Of a DNA stretch of 64,000 bases, positions 8,244 through 14,664 are shown in pieces. Origin of the DNA: Maricaulis sp. (GTDB lineage Bacteria > Pseudomonadota > Alphaproteobacteria > Caulobacterales > Maricaulaceae). The notes below the pieces were generated by a model. That model saw only the letters and a program-made list of their open reading frames with translations, was not told the origin of the DNA and ran no database searches. A program made the translations under genes and the position numbers. The stretch covers positions 1-64,000 of the forward strand of contig NZ_JAEPOL010000011.1 of the NCBI RefSeq assembly GCF_017642925.1, written 5' to 3'. Position 1 is the stretch's first letter. Each line of letters begins with the position of its first letter.

Positions 8244-8284
8244 AGGAAAGGGCGTCTCCGGTGAGGAGGCGCCCTTTCCTTTTC
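8244..8284 (+). terminator. Intrinsic terminator of flbT-flaF
   Basis: The stem GGAAAGGGCG pairs with CGCCCTTTCC, and TCTCC pairs with GGAGG inside it. The hairpin ends in a TTTT tract. It separates flaF from the flagellin promoter. Confidence 0.85.
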
Positions 8285-8323
8285 CAACCCACTGAAATTT
8301 CGAGGTGATTTGTCAGGCCTGCG

Positions 8324-8339
8324 CGGCACGCTGCTTGCG
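8324..8339 (+). promoter_or_regulatory. Sigma-54 promoter of flagellin 1
   Basis: CGGCACGCTGCTTGCG has GG at 8325-8326 and GC at 8337-8338, the exact GG-N10-GC spacing, with the GCACG and TTGC cores of the sigma-54 consensus. It gives a leader of about 64 bases before the ATG at 8414. Confidence 0.82.
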
Positions 8340-8351
8340 AAGTCGTGCGCA

Positions 8352-8381
8352 GGACAAAACGTCCACGGCCGAAAAATTCGG
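8352..8381 (+). promoter_or_regulatory. Twin leader hairpins of flagellin 1, candidate FlbT target
   Basis: Two short hairpins lie in the predicted leader: GGAC-AAAAC-GTCC at 8352-8364 and CCGA-AAAAT-TCGG at 8369-8381. The first has the same five-base loop as the leader hairpin of flagellin 2 (9546-9560). A regulatory role is inferred. Confidence 0.45.
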
Positions 8382-8413
8382 TTTGGATACTTCCAGAATG
8401 GAGGACTGACAAA

Positions 8414-9241
8414 ATGGCACTTTCTGTCAACACCAACGCTGGGGCGATGATCGCCCTGCAGAACCTGAACAAGACGAACTCGGAATTGGGAATGGTCCAG
8501 AACCGTATCAATACCGGCCTCGAGGTCTCGAGCGCGAAGGACAATGGCGGCATCTACGCCATCGCCCAACGCATGCGCTCGCAGGTCGCAGGCTATGGTG
8601 CGGTGAGCAACTCGCTCGACCTGGCGATTTCCGTGACCGATGTGGGCCTGGCTGCCGGTGAGGCGATTTCGGACCTGCTCGTCGAAATGAAGGAAAAGGC
8701 TCTTGCTGCAGCCGATGCGTCGCTCGACTCGGCCTCGCGCACAGCCCTGAATGAAGATTTCAAGGCGTTGCGGGACCAGATCACGACCATCACCAGCAAT
8801 GCCGAGTTCAACGGTACGAACCTGATCAACGGGTCCGTCACCTCGATCTCGGCTCTGGCCAATGCCGATGGCTCCAACACCATCACGGTCTCCGATGCGA
8901 ACCTTACGCTCGGCGGCGGTATCGTGACGGTGGCGGCCACGGCCTCCTTCGCTTCGGCTGGCGACGCGTCCACGATGGTGACCACCATCGAGACCTCGCT
9001 CGACAACCTGAATGCCTCGCTGGCGAAACTCGGTACGGCGTCGAAGTCGCTGGAGGTCCACAAGACCTTCACGTCCAAGCTGTCCGACTCGCTGGAAAAG
9101 GGCATTGGCAATCTGGTCGATGCGGACCTGGCGAAGGAAAGCGCCCGGCTCCAGTCGCTGCAGGTCAAGCAGCAGCTGGGTGTCCAGGCGCTCTCGATCG
9201 CCAATCAGGCCCCGCAGACCATTCTGTCGTTCTTCGGCTAA
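8414..9241 (+). CDS. Flagellin, copy 1
   Basis: A short 275-aa flagellin consisting of the N-terminal D0/D1 region (VNTNAGAMIALQNLNKTN, then RINTGLEVSSAKDNGG), a small middle part and the C-terminal D1/D0 region (NLVDADLAKESARLQSLQV, then QALSIANQAPQTILSFF). It lacks the long surface domains of enterobacterial flagellins, as is usual in Caulobacter-type bacteria. It is nearly identical in protein sequence to the next flagellin but differs at many third codon positions. Transcription would come from the sigma-54 promoter at 8324. GGAGGA lies just before the ATG at 8414, and a strong terminator follows at 9250. The upstream-extended reading frame is rejected because it would include the leader. 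Confidence 0.95.
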   Translation: MALSVNTNAGAMIALQNLNKTNSELGMVQNRINTGLEVSSAKDNGGIYAIAQRMRSQVAGYGAVSNSLDLAISVTDVGLAAGEAISDLLVEMKEKALAAADASLDSASRTALNEDFKALRDQITTITSNAEFNGTNLINGSVTSISALANADGSNTITVSDANLTLGGGIVTVAATASFASAGDASTMVTTIETSLDNLNASLAKLGTASKSLEVHKTFTSKLSDSLEKGIGNLVDADLAKESARLQSLQVKQQLGVQALSIANQAPQTILSFFG

Positions 9242-9249
9242 GTTCGCCC

Positions 9250-9284
9250 GTCGGGACCGCCTTCTGGCGGTCCCGACTTTTTTT
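9250..9284 (+). terminator. Intrinsic terminator of flagellin 1
   Basis: A perfect 12-bp stem (GTCGGGACCGCC with GGCGGTCCCGAC) with loop TTCT is followed by seven T residues. Confidence 0.92.
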
Positions 9285-9361
9285 CTGCATCGCCGGCGCT
9301 GGCGCATTCGCGTGCCCGAAATCCGGAATTAACTCATTTTTAAGCATAAATTCTTGCCGAT

Positions 9362-9376
9362 CGGCAAAAATTGCCG
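9362..9376. promoter_or_regulatory. Candidate FlbD (ftr) palindrome before flagellin 2
   Basis: CGGCAA-AAA-TTGCCG is a perfect inverted repeat. It is flanked by further half-sites: TTGCCGATCGGCAA overlapping on the left and TTTTTGCCGG near 9380-9390. It lies about 130 bases upstream of the sigma-54 promoter at 9502. The binding protein is inferred. Confidence 0.6.
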
Positions 9377-9501
9377 GCCATTTTTGCCGGTTTGCCCGGC
9401 AGATTTTTCCCAGTGAATGGTTACCGCGGCAGGCCTTGCCGGGTGAAAAGGTCCAGCCGAATCAGGGGCGGCCGCATTAACCAGATATAGCAAGGGAAAA
9501 C

Positions 9502-9517
9502 TGGCCCCGGCTTTGCT
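9502..9517 (+). promoter_or_regulatory. Sigma-54 promoter of flagellin 2
   Basis: TGGCCCCGGCTTTGCT has GG at 9503-9504 and GC at 9515-9516 with exact N10 spacing and a TTTGC -12 element. The leader would be about 64 bases, matching flagellin 1. Confidence 0.8.
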
Positions 9518-9545
9518 CTCTTCGTTGATGGGTCAGAAGACCTGG

Positions 9546-9560
9546 CGAGCAAAACGCTCG
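9546..9560 (+). promoter_or_regulatory. Leader hairpin of flagellin 2, candidate FlbT target
   Basis: CGAGC-AAAAC-GCTCG is a perfect 5-bp stem with the same AAAAC loop as in the flagellin 1 leader. Both leaders also share an AGAATGGAG block just before the start codon. Function is inferred. Confidence 0.45.
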
Positions 9561-9590
9561 TTACATCACTAGAATGGAGAGGGCCAAGAA

Positions 9591-10415
9591 ATGGCTACCA
9601 TCAACACCAATGCCGGCGCCATGGTTGCGCTGCAGAACCTGAACCAGACCAACCGTGACCTGGAGCAAGTCCAGAGCCGCATCAACACCGGTCTGGCGAT
9701 TTCCTCCGCCAAGGACAATGGCGGTATCTACGCGATCGCCCAGAAAATGCGTTCGGACGTTGCCGGCTACGGCGCTGTCCGCAACTCGCTGGACCTCGCG
9801 CAGTCGACGACCGACGTGGCCCTCGCCGCCGGTGAAGCCATCTCCGACCTGCTGGTCGAGATGAAGGAAAAGGCCCTGGCCGCTTCCGACACCTCGCTCG
9901 ACACGGCCTCGCGTACCGCTCTGAACGAAGACTTCAAGGCGCTCCGCGACCAGATCTCCACGATCACGTCGAACGCCGAATTCAACGGCACGAACCTGAT
10001 CAACGGTACCGTGACCTCGATCTCGGCCCTGGCCAATGCTGACGGCTCCAACACGATCACCATCTCCGACGCGAACCTGACGCTCGGCGGCGGTACCGTG
10101 ACGGTTGCTGCCACGGCGTCCTTCTCGTCCGCTGGCGATGCGGCGACGATGGTCACCACCATCGAAACCTCGCTGGACAACCTGAACGCTTCGCTGGCCA
10201 AGCTCGGCACGGCGTCGAAGTCTCTGGAAGTTCACAAGGGTTTCGTCGGCAAGCTGTCTGACGCCCTGGAAAAGGGTATCGGCAACCTGGTCGACGCGGA
10301 CCTGGCAAAAGAAAGTGCCCGCCTTCAGTCTCTGCAGGTCAAGCAGCAGCTGGGTGTGCAGGCGCTCTCGATCGCCAACTCGGCGCCCAGCACGATCCTG
10401 GGCTACTTCCGTTAA
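9591..10415 (+). CDS. Flagellin, copy 2
   Basis: A 274-aa flagellin (INTNAGAMVALQNLNQTN at the N-terminus, ALSIANSAPSTILGYFR at the end). The middle region, FNGTNLINGTVTSISAL to VHKGF, is almost identical to copy 1, so the two arose by duplication under strong protein-level constraint. It has its own sigma-54 promoter and leader hairpin, GGAGAGGG upstream of the ATG, and a hairpin at 10428 after the stop. Codon choice is strongly biased, as expected for a major filament subunit. It is likely glycosylated on surface Ser/Thr residues by FlmG (inference from the neighbouring operon). Confidence 0.95.
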   Translation: MATINTNAGAMVALQNLNQTNRDLEQVQSRINTGLAISSAKDNGGIYAIAQKMRSDVAGYGAVRNSLDLAQSTTDVALAAGEAISDLLVEMKEKALAASDTSLDTASRTALNEDFKALRDQISTITSNAEFNGTNLINGTVTSISALANADGSNTITISDANLTLGGGTVTVAATASFSSAGDAATMVTTIETSLDNLNASLAKLGTASKSLEVHKGFVGKLSDALEKGIGNLVDADLAKESARLQSLQVKQQLGVQALSIANSAPSTILGYFR

Positions 10416-10427
10416 TCGCGGGATTTG

Positions 10428-10454
10428 GGATGGCGGAGCCTCGCTCCGCCATCC
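10428..10454 (+). terminator. Hairpin after flagellin 2
   Basis: A perfect 11-bp stem, GGATGGCGGAG with CTCCGCCATCC, has loop CCTCG but no T-run. It may stabilise the flagellin mRNA or terminate only partly, leaving flaG at lower expression. Confidence 0.6.
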
Positions 10455-10480
10455 ACGTCCGCGGTTGACGTGAGGGATTA

Positions 10481-10498
10481 GGAGGCGTCGGCGCCTCC
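10481..10498 (+). other. Second hairpin between flagellin 2 and flaG
   Basis: GGAGGCG-TCGG-CGCCTCC is a perfect 7-bp stem that ends 18 bases before the flaG start. It could influence flaG translation or mark a processing point. Confidence 0.5.
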
Positions 10499-10516
10499 GC
10501 GTCGACGATTAGGACA

Positions 10517-10882
10517 ATGGCAGAAACGGGGTTCAATCCAAGAACTGTTCCGGTGTCCGGCTACACCGAAAACAGGGATCTCAGCGTCGACCGTCCACGC
10601 GAAGGCGTGCGGCGGGTCGAACCGCTTGAGCAAGCCGACAAGCCGGCCGAGGCTGGTATCGGCCAGGAACAACGCGCTGAAGAGATCGCGCGCATGGTGG
10701 AATCGGCGCTGAGCAATTCGCGCCTGAAAATCCTCCAGGACGAAGCCGATGGCGACTATATCTATCTGATGGTCGACCAGGACACCGGTGAGACTGTCCG
10801 CCGCTGGCCGCCGGAAAAGCATGGCGACCTTCTCGAATATCTCCGCACCCGCCAGGCCGGTCTGATCGACCGTCTCGCCTGA
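10517..10882 (+). CDS. flaG: FlaG-family flagellar protein
   Basis: A 121-aa FlaG-domain protein. The N-terminal half (to about residue 60) is polar and likely disordered. The C-terminal half has the family pattern RLKILQDEADGDYIYLMVDQ followed by DTGETVRRWPPEKHGDLLEYL. FlaG proteins in other bacteria affect filament length, and in Caulobacter the gene lies in this same flagellin cluster. It follows flagellin 2 by about 100 bases with two hairpins between and no separate promoter recognised, so it is probably read through from flagellin 2. Confidence 0.85.
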   Translation: MAETGFNPRTVPVSGYTENRDLSVDRPREGVRRVEPLEQADKPAEAGIGQEQRAEEIARMVESALSNSRLKILQDEADGDYIYLMVDQDTGETVRRWPPEKHGDLLEYLRTRQAGLIDRLA

Positions 10883-10905
10883 GCCTGACCGGCAGGTCGG
10901 CGACC

Positions 10906-10922
10906 CGGCAAAAACTGACCGG
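10906..10922. promoter_or_regulatory. Candidate FlbD (ftr) site before flagellin 3
   Basis: CGGCAAAAACTGACCGG is a near-palindromic relative of the sites at 8217 and 9362. It lies about 110 bases upstream of the sigma-54 promoter at 11027, a spacing similar to the other flagellin promoters. Confidence 0.5.
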
Positions 10923-11026
10923 TCCGGCCGACCTTGCTGGGCAAATTCCGCAAACCAAAAAGACGCGCTCCGGCAGGCCTTTCCGTAACCTGCTGATTTT
11001 TATCGCTTTGCCGGTTTAACCATAAC

Positions 11027-11042
11027 CGGCACGGCATTTGCG
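11027..11042 (+). promoter_or_regulatory. Sigma-54 promoter of flagellin 3
   Basis: CGGCACGGCATTTGCG has GG at 11028-11029 and GC at 11040-11041 with exact N10 spacing and close GCACG/TTTGC cores. The leader is about 47 bases and contains a different hairpin (around 11051-11076). Confidence 0.82.
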
Positions 11043-11099
11043 CTTGTGTGTTCGAACCGCCGCTGAAGGTGGCGAATTGGATACGCGGGAGAATGTCGC

Positions 11100-11933
11100 A
11101 TGACGATGAGCGTCCACACCAACACCGGGGCCATGATCGCCCTGCAGAACCTGAACAAGACCTCCTACGAGATGCAGGACGTCCAGAACCGCATCAATAC
11201 GGGTCTGAAGATTTCGGGTGCCAAGGACAATTCGGCGATCTACGCCGTGGCCCAGGGCATGCGTTCGGATATCGGCGCGCTGGATGCAGTCAAGAACGGT
11301 CTCGACCGGGCCTCCACCATCGGCGATGTCGCCCTGGCGGCCGGCGAGTCGATCTCGGACCTGCTGGTCGAGATGCGCGAAAAGGCGACGGCGGCGATGG
11401 ACCCCTCGCTCGACGCCTTCTCCCGTCAGGCCTATGACGCCGACTTCAAGGCCCTGCTCGACCAGGTCCAGGTGATCATCCAGAACGCCGAGTTCGACGG
11501 TGCCAACATCCTCAACGGCTCGATCACCGGCGGTATCGAATTCCTCGCCGACGCCGATGCAGCCCGCACGGTCACGCTGAAGTCGCAGGATCTGAGCGTC
11601 GGCGGCACGGTCATCACGCTTGCCGCGACGGCCAGCCTGACCTCGGTGACCCTGGCCACGGCCGCGGTGACCGCGATCAAGACCAGCCTGGAAAACGTCA
11701 ACCAGGCGCTCGCCAATCTCGGCTCGGATGTGAAGAAGCTGGAAGCCCACTCCGGCTTCGTCGACAAGCTGCGCGACAGCCTGACCGAGGGCGTCGGCAA
11801 TCTGGTCGATGCGGATCTCGCCCGGGAAAGTGCACGCTTGCAGGCCCTGCAGGTGAAACAGCAACTGGGTGTGCAGGCGCTGTCGATCGCCAACTCCCAG
11901 CCGCAGACCATTCTCAGCCTCTTCCAGGGCTGA
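11100..11933 (+). CDS. Flagellin, copy 3 (divergent)
   Basis: A 277-aa flagellin with the usual ends (VHTNTGAMIALQNLNKTS and QALSIANSQPQTILSLFQ) but clearly diverged from copies 1 and 2 in the middle (AEFDGANILNGSITGGIEF). It has its own sigma-54 promoter and a different leader. In Caulobacter, divergent paralogs occupy distinct filament positions near the hook or act in regulation; this copy could be such a minor subunit (inference). The ATG at 11100 is used; an ATG two codons downstream (MSVHTN) is equally possible. A terminator follows at 11967. Confidence 0.94.
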   Translation: MTMSVHTNTGAMIALQNLNKTSYEMQDVQNRINTGLKISGAKDNSAIYAVAQGMRSDIGALDAVKNGLDRASTIGDVALAAGESISDLLVEMREKATAAMDPSLDAFSRQAYDADFKALLDQVQVIIQNAEFDGANILNGSITGGIEFLADADAARTVTLKSQDLSVGGTVITLAATASLTSVTLATAAVTAIKTSLENVNQALANLGSDVKKLEAHSGFVDKLRDSLTEGVGNLVDADLARESARLQALQVKQQLGVQALSIANSQPQTILSLFQG

Positions 11934-11966
11934 TCCGGTCTGGCAACACTCTCCACCACCACGGCG

Positions 11967-11998
11967 CGGCCTCCGGATTTCCGGAGGCCGTTTCCGTT
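11967..11998 (+). terminator. Intrinsic terminator of flagellin 3
   Basis: CGGCCTCCGGA pairs perfectly with TCCGGAGGCCG and is followed by TTTCCGTTT. Confidence 0.85.
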
Positions 11999-12041
11999 TG
12001 GGCGACTCATTTCATGATCGCTGTCTCAAGGAGGCCCGCCG

Positions 12042-13235
12042 ATGTCCGCATCCTTCCTGCCCTATGGCCGCCAGGCCATCGACGAAAGCGATATCGAGGC
12101 CGTTGCCGAGGTCCTGCGCGGTGACTGGCTGACGACGGGACCCGCGGTCGATGCCTTCGACGCAGCCTTTGCCGAAGCCGTCGGCGCGCGGCATTCGGTG
12201 TCCTGCTCGAACGGCACGGCCGCGCTGCATCTGGCGCTGGCCGCGCTGGGTGTGAAAGAGGGCGATACCTGTGTTGTGCCGGCCATCACCTTCATGGCGA
12301 CGGCCAATGCCGCGCGCTATTGCGGTGCGGAAGTGGCCTTCGCCGATGTCGATCCGGATACCGGGCTGATGACGCCGGAAACGCTCGACGCGGCCCTGGG
12401 GCGGGCCGAGGGCACGGCCCGGGCGGTGCTGCCGGTGCATCTGGCCGGCCAGTGCGGCGCGCTGGACGAGCTGGCTCATGCGGCGACGCTGGCCGGTGCG
12501 GTTCTGGTCGAGGATGCCAGCCATGCGGCGGGTTCCTTCTATCAGGGCGAACCGGTGGGCAATGGCCGCTATTCGGCGGCGACCACCTTCTCCTTCCACC
12601 CGGTCAAGACGATCGCGGCCGGCGAGGGCGGGGCGGTGACGACAAATGACGATGCGGTCGCCGCACGGCTTCGTCTTCTGCGCAGCCATGGCATTGAGCG
12701 CGATCCGGCGCGGCACCGCCGGCAGGAAGGCGAGCCCTGGTGGCACGAAATGCACGCGCTGGGCTGGAATTACCGGCTGAGCGACATCCATGCGGCGCTG
12801 GCGCATTCCCAGCTGAAACGCCTGCCGGCCTTCATCGAACGGCGCCAGGCGCTGGCGCGGGCCTATGACATGGCGCTGCAGGACCTGCCGGATACGGTGC
12901 GGCCGCTGGCGCGCACGCGCGACTGCAATCCGTGTCTGCATCTCTATCCGGTGCGGATCGATTTCGAGGCGGCCGGACGCTCGCGCAGCGCCGTGATGGA
13001 GGCGCTGCGGGCGCACGGTATCGGCACCCAGGTCCACTACATCCCGGTCAATGAGCAGCCCTATTACCAGGACCGCTATGGCCGGCAGGACCTGCCCGGC
13101 GCGCGCCGCTACTACGAGCGCACGCTGTCGCTGCCGCTGTTTGTCGGCATGGCGGATGACGATCCGAAACGGGTCGTTGACCGGCTGGCGCAGGTGCTGG
13201 GATTCTATAACCGGACCGGTTCCGACTTCACCTGA
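12042..13235 (+). CDS. pseC: PseC aminotransferase for pseudaminic acid (FlmB type)
   Basis: A 397-aa PLP-dependent DegT/DnrJ/EryC1 aminotransferase that would convert the 4-keto sugar made by PseB into the 4-amino sugar. The internal-aldimine lysine is Lys189 in FSFHPVKTIAAGEGG, and VEDASHAAG at about 156-164 carries the cofactor-binding Asp. The family's substrate loop NYRLSDIHAALAHSQL is present. AAGGAGG lies seven bases before the ATG. It converges with pseB, and its final codons run into a 60-bp tandem repeat. Caulobacter's flmB is the counterpart. Confidence 0.93.
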   Translation: MSASFLPYGRQAIDESDIEAVAEVLRGDWLTTGPAVDAFDAAFAEAVGARHSVSCSNGTAALHLALAALGVKEGDTCVVPAITFMATANAARYCGAEVAFADVDPDTGLMTPETLDAALGRAEGTARAVLPVHLAGQCGALDELAHAATLAGAVLVEDASHAAGSFYQGEPVGNGRYSAATTFSFHPVKTIAAGEGGAVTTNDDAVAARLRLLRSHGIERDPARHRRQEGEPWWHEMHALGWNYRLSDIHAALAHSQLKRLPAFIERRQALARAYDMALQDLPDTVRPLARTRDCNPCLHLYPVRIDFEAAGRSRSAVMEALRAHGIGTQVHYIPVNEQPYYQDRYGRQDLPGARRYYERTLSLPLFVGMADDDPKRVVDRLAQVLGFYNRTGSDFT

Positions 13236-13370
13236 TCACGCTTCACTTGAGCGGTCGCGTGATCGAACCGGTGAACCGGTACCCACTTCACCTGATCACG
13301 CTCGACTTGAGCGGTCGCGTGATCGAACCGGTGAACCGGTTTCCACTTCACCTGATCACGCTTTATGCGG
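13224..13370. repeat. 60-bp tandem repeat, about 2.4 copies, between convergent pseC and pseB
   Basis: Units begin at 13224, 13284 and 13344 (partial) with a period of exactly 60 bases. Each full unit contains TGATCACGC and GCGTGATC as inverted arms around ACTTGAGCGGTC, so every copy can form a hairpin on either strand. The array overlaps the last codons of pseC and touches the 3' end of pseB, which suits a bidirectional transcription block. Copies 1 and 2 differ at only a few positions. Confidence 0.9.
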
Positions 13371-14436
13371 CTTCGGCCTGTCCGATCAGGCGGCGCAGGG
13401 CCTTGCCGTCCAGCTGTTCCGGATTGGTGTTCGAGGCATAGCTGAACCCGTCCGGCACGAGGTGCGCGCCGGTGGCCAGATAGCGGGCCATCAGCTTGGC
13501 GCTGTGTGCGGGCAGGATGGCGTAGCGGTCCTCGAGCTCTACCGTGGTGCGCGAGTCGTCCTCGGGGATCATGATCTCGTGCAGCTTCTCGCCCGGCCGG
13601 ATGCCGATGATGCGGTGGGGCACGTCCGGCGCCATGGCGCGGGCCAGGTCGGCCGTACTCATCGAGGGGATTTTCGGCACGAAGACTTCACCGCCGCGCG
13701 CCATCGCCAGGCTGGACATGACGAAGTTCACGCCCTGCTCCAGCGTGATCCAGAAACGCGTCATGCGCGGATCCGTGATCGGCAGTTCGCGGGCGCCGTC
13801 TTTCACGAGCTTGCGGAAATAGGGAATGACCGAGCCGCGCGAGCCGACGACATTGCCGTAGCGCACGACCGAGAAGACCGGTCCGCCATCGCCGCCCATG
13901 TGCTGGGCTGCCGTGAATATTTTATCCGCGGCCAGTTTCGAGGCGCCATAGAGATTGATCGGGTTCGCCGCCTTGTCCGTCGACAGGGCGCAGACATTCG
14001 AGACGCCGCGCTTGATCGCGGCGCGGACCACGTTTTCCGCGCCCATGACATTCGTCTTGATGCATTCGAACGGGTTGTATTCGGCGATCGGGACGTGCTT
14101 CAGCGCCGCTGCGTGGATGACGATGTCGACATCGCGCATCGCCTGGTCCAGCCGCGACTCGTCGCGCACATCGCCGATGAAATAGCGCAGGAAGGGATAA
14201 TCGCTGGGCGAAAAATCCTGAGCCATTTCATACTGTTTCAGTTCGTCGCGTGAGAAGATGATCAGCTTCTTCGGCTTGAACTCGGCACAGATCGCCGCGG
14301 TGATCTGGCGCCCGAAGGAGCCGGTCCCGCCGGTGATCAGAATGGTCTTGCCGTCCAGCGGCATGCGCGGTTCGAGAAAGCTGCGCTGCGGCAGCAGTTT
14401 CTCGAGGGGCGTCTCGGGCGCAGTCCTGTCAGACAT
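13363..14436 (-). CDS. pseB: PseB UDP-GlcNAc 4,6-dehydratase/5-epimerase (FlmA type)
   Basis: A 357-aa extended short-chain dehydrogenase catalysing the first step of CMP-pseudaminate synthesis from UDP-GlcNAc. The NAD(P)-binding loop GGTGSFG is at about 36-42, and the active-site series STDKAANPINLYGASK at about 152-167 supplies Asp154, Lys155, Tyr163 and Lys167. The ATG at 14436 has GAGG six bases upstream and is preferred, although the homologous core begins at a second ATG 24 codons later (14364). It is transcribed away from flaEY and converges with pseC. In Caulobacter the equivalent, flmA, is also needed for filament assembly. Confidence 0.93.
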   Translation of the reverse strand: MSDRTAPETPLEKLLPQRSFLEPRMPLDGKTILITGGTGSFGRQITAAICAEFKPKKLIIFSRDELKQYEMAQDFSPSDYPFLRYFIGDVRDESRLDQAMRDVDIVIHAAALKHVPIAEYNPFECIKTNVMGAENVVRAAIKRGVSNVCALSTDKAANPINLYGASKLAADKIFTAAQHMGGDGGPVFSVVRYGNVVGSRGSVIPYFRKLVKDGARELPITDPRMTRFWITLEQGVNFVMSSLAMARGGEVFVPKIPSMSTADLARAMAPDVPHRIIGIRPGEKLHEIMIPEDDSRTTVELEDRYAILPAHSAKLMARYLATGAHLVPDGFSYASNTNPEQLDGKALRRLIGQAEAA

Positions 14437-14484
14437 GCATGGCCTCGCGATTCGATTTCGATGACCGACGCTGCGCCGACAGGG

Positions 14485-14499
14485 TTAACGGCGCGTTAG
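14485..14499. promoter_or_regulatory. Candidate CtrA box between pseB and flaEY
   Basis: TTAA-CGGCGCG-TTAG matches the CtrA consensus TTAA-N7-TTAA at seven of eight positions. It lies 49 bases upstream of pseB and 166 bases upstream of flaEY, so either could be the target. Confidence 0.45.
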
Positions 14500-14664
14500 G
14501 CCCCGCCGGAGCCGCGATCCTAGCAGGTTTTCGCCCTGCGGGCCGCAGCTGCGGTATCCGGCGTCAAAAAAAGTGTTTCGGAGCAAGTTATTTACGCTGT
14601 CTGGCAACACTTTGTTTGCGTTCTCCGCCGACACTCTGCAACCAGGATAAAAGGGTATCGGATC

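Larger units (their letters stand above)
9242..9590. other. Intergenic region between flagellins 1 and 2
   Basis: These 349 bases contain, in order, the flagellin 1 terminator, an AT-rich stretch with CGGCAA/TTGCCG palindromes (9354-9400), the sigma-54 promoter of flagellin 2 and its leader hairpin. No gene is seen. Confidence 0.8.

Noticed and set aside
13247-13441. 64-codon frame through the 60-bp repeat
   Set aside because: It exists only because the repeat length is a multiple of three; no ribosome site, and it runs antisense into pseB.
14620-14642. Possible sigma-54 promoter before flaEY (TGGCAAC and TTTGC)
   Set aside because: GG and GC are 13 bases apart instead of 10, which sigma-54 does not tolerate.
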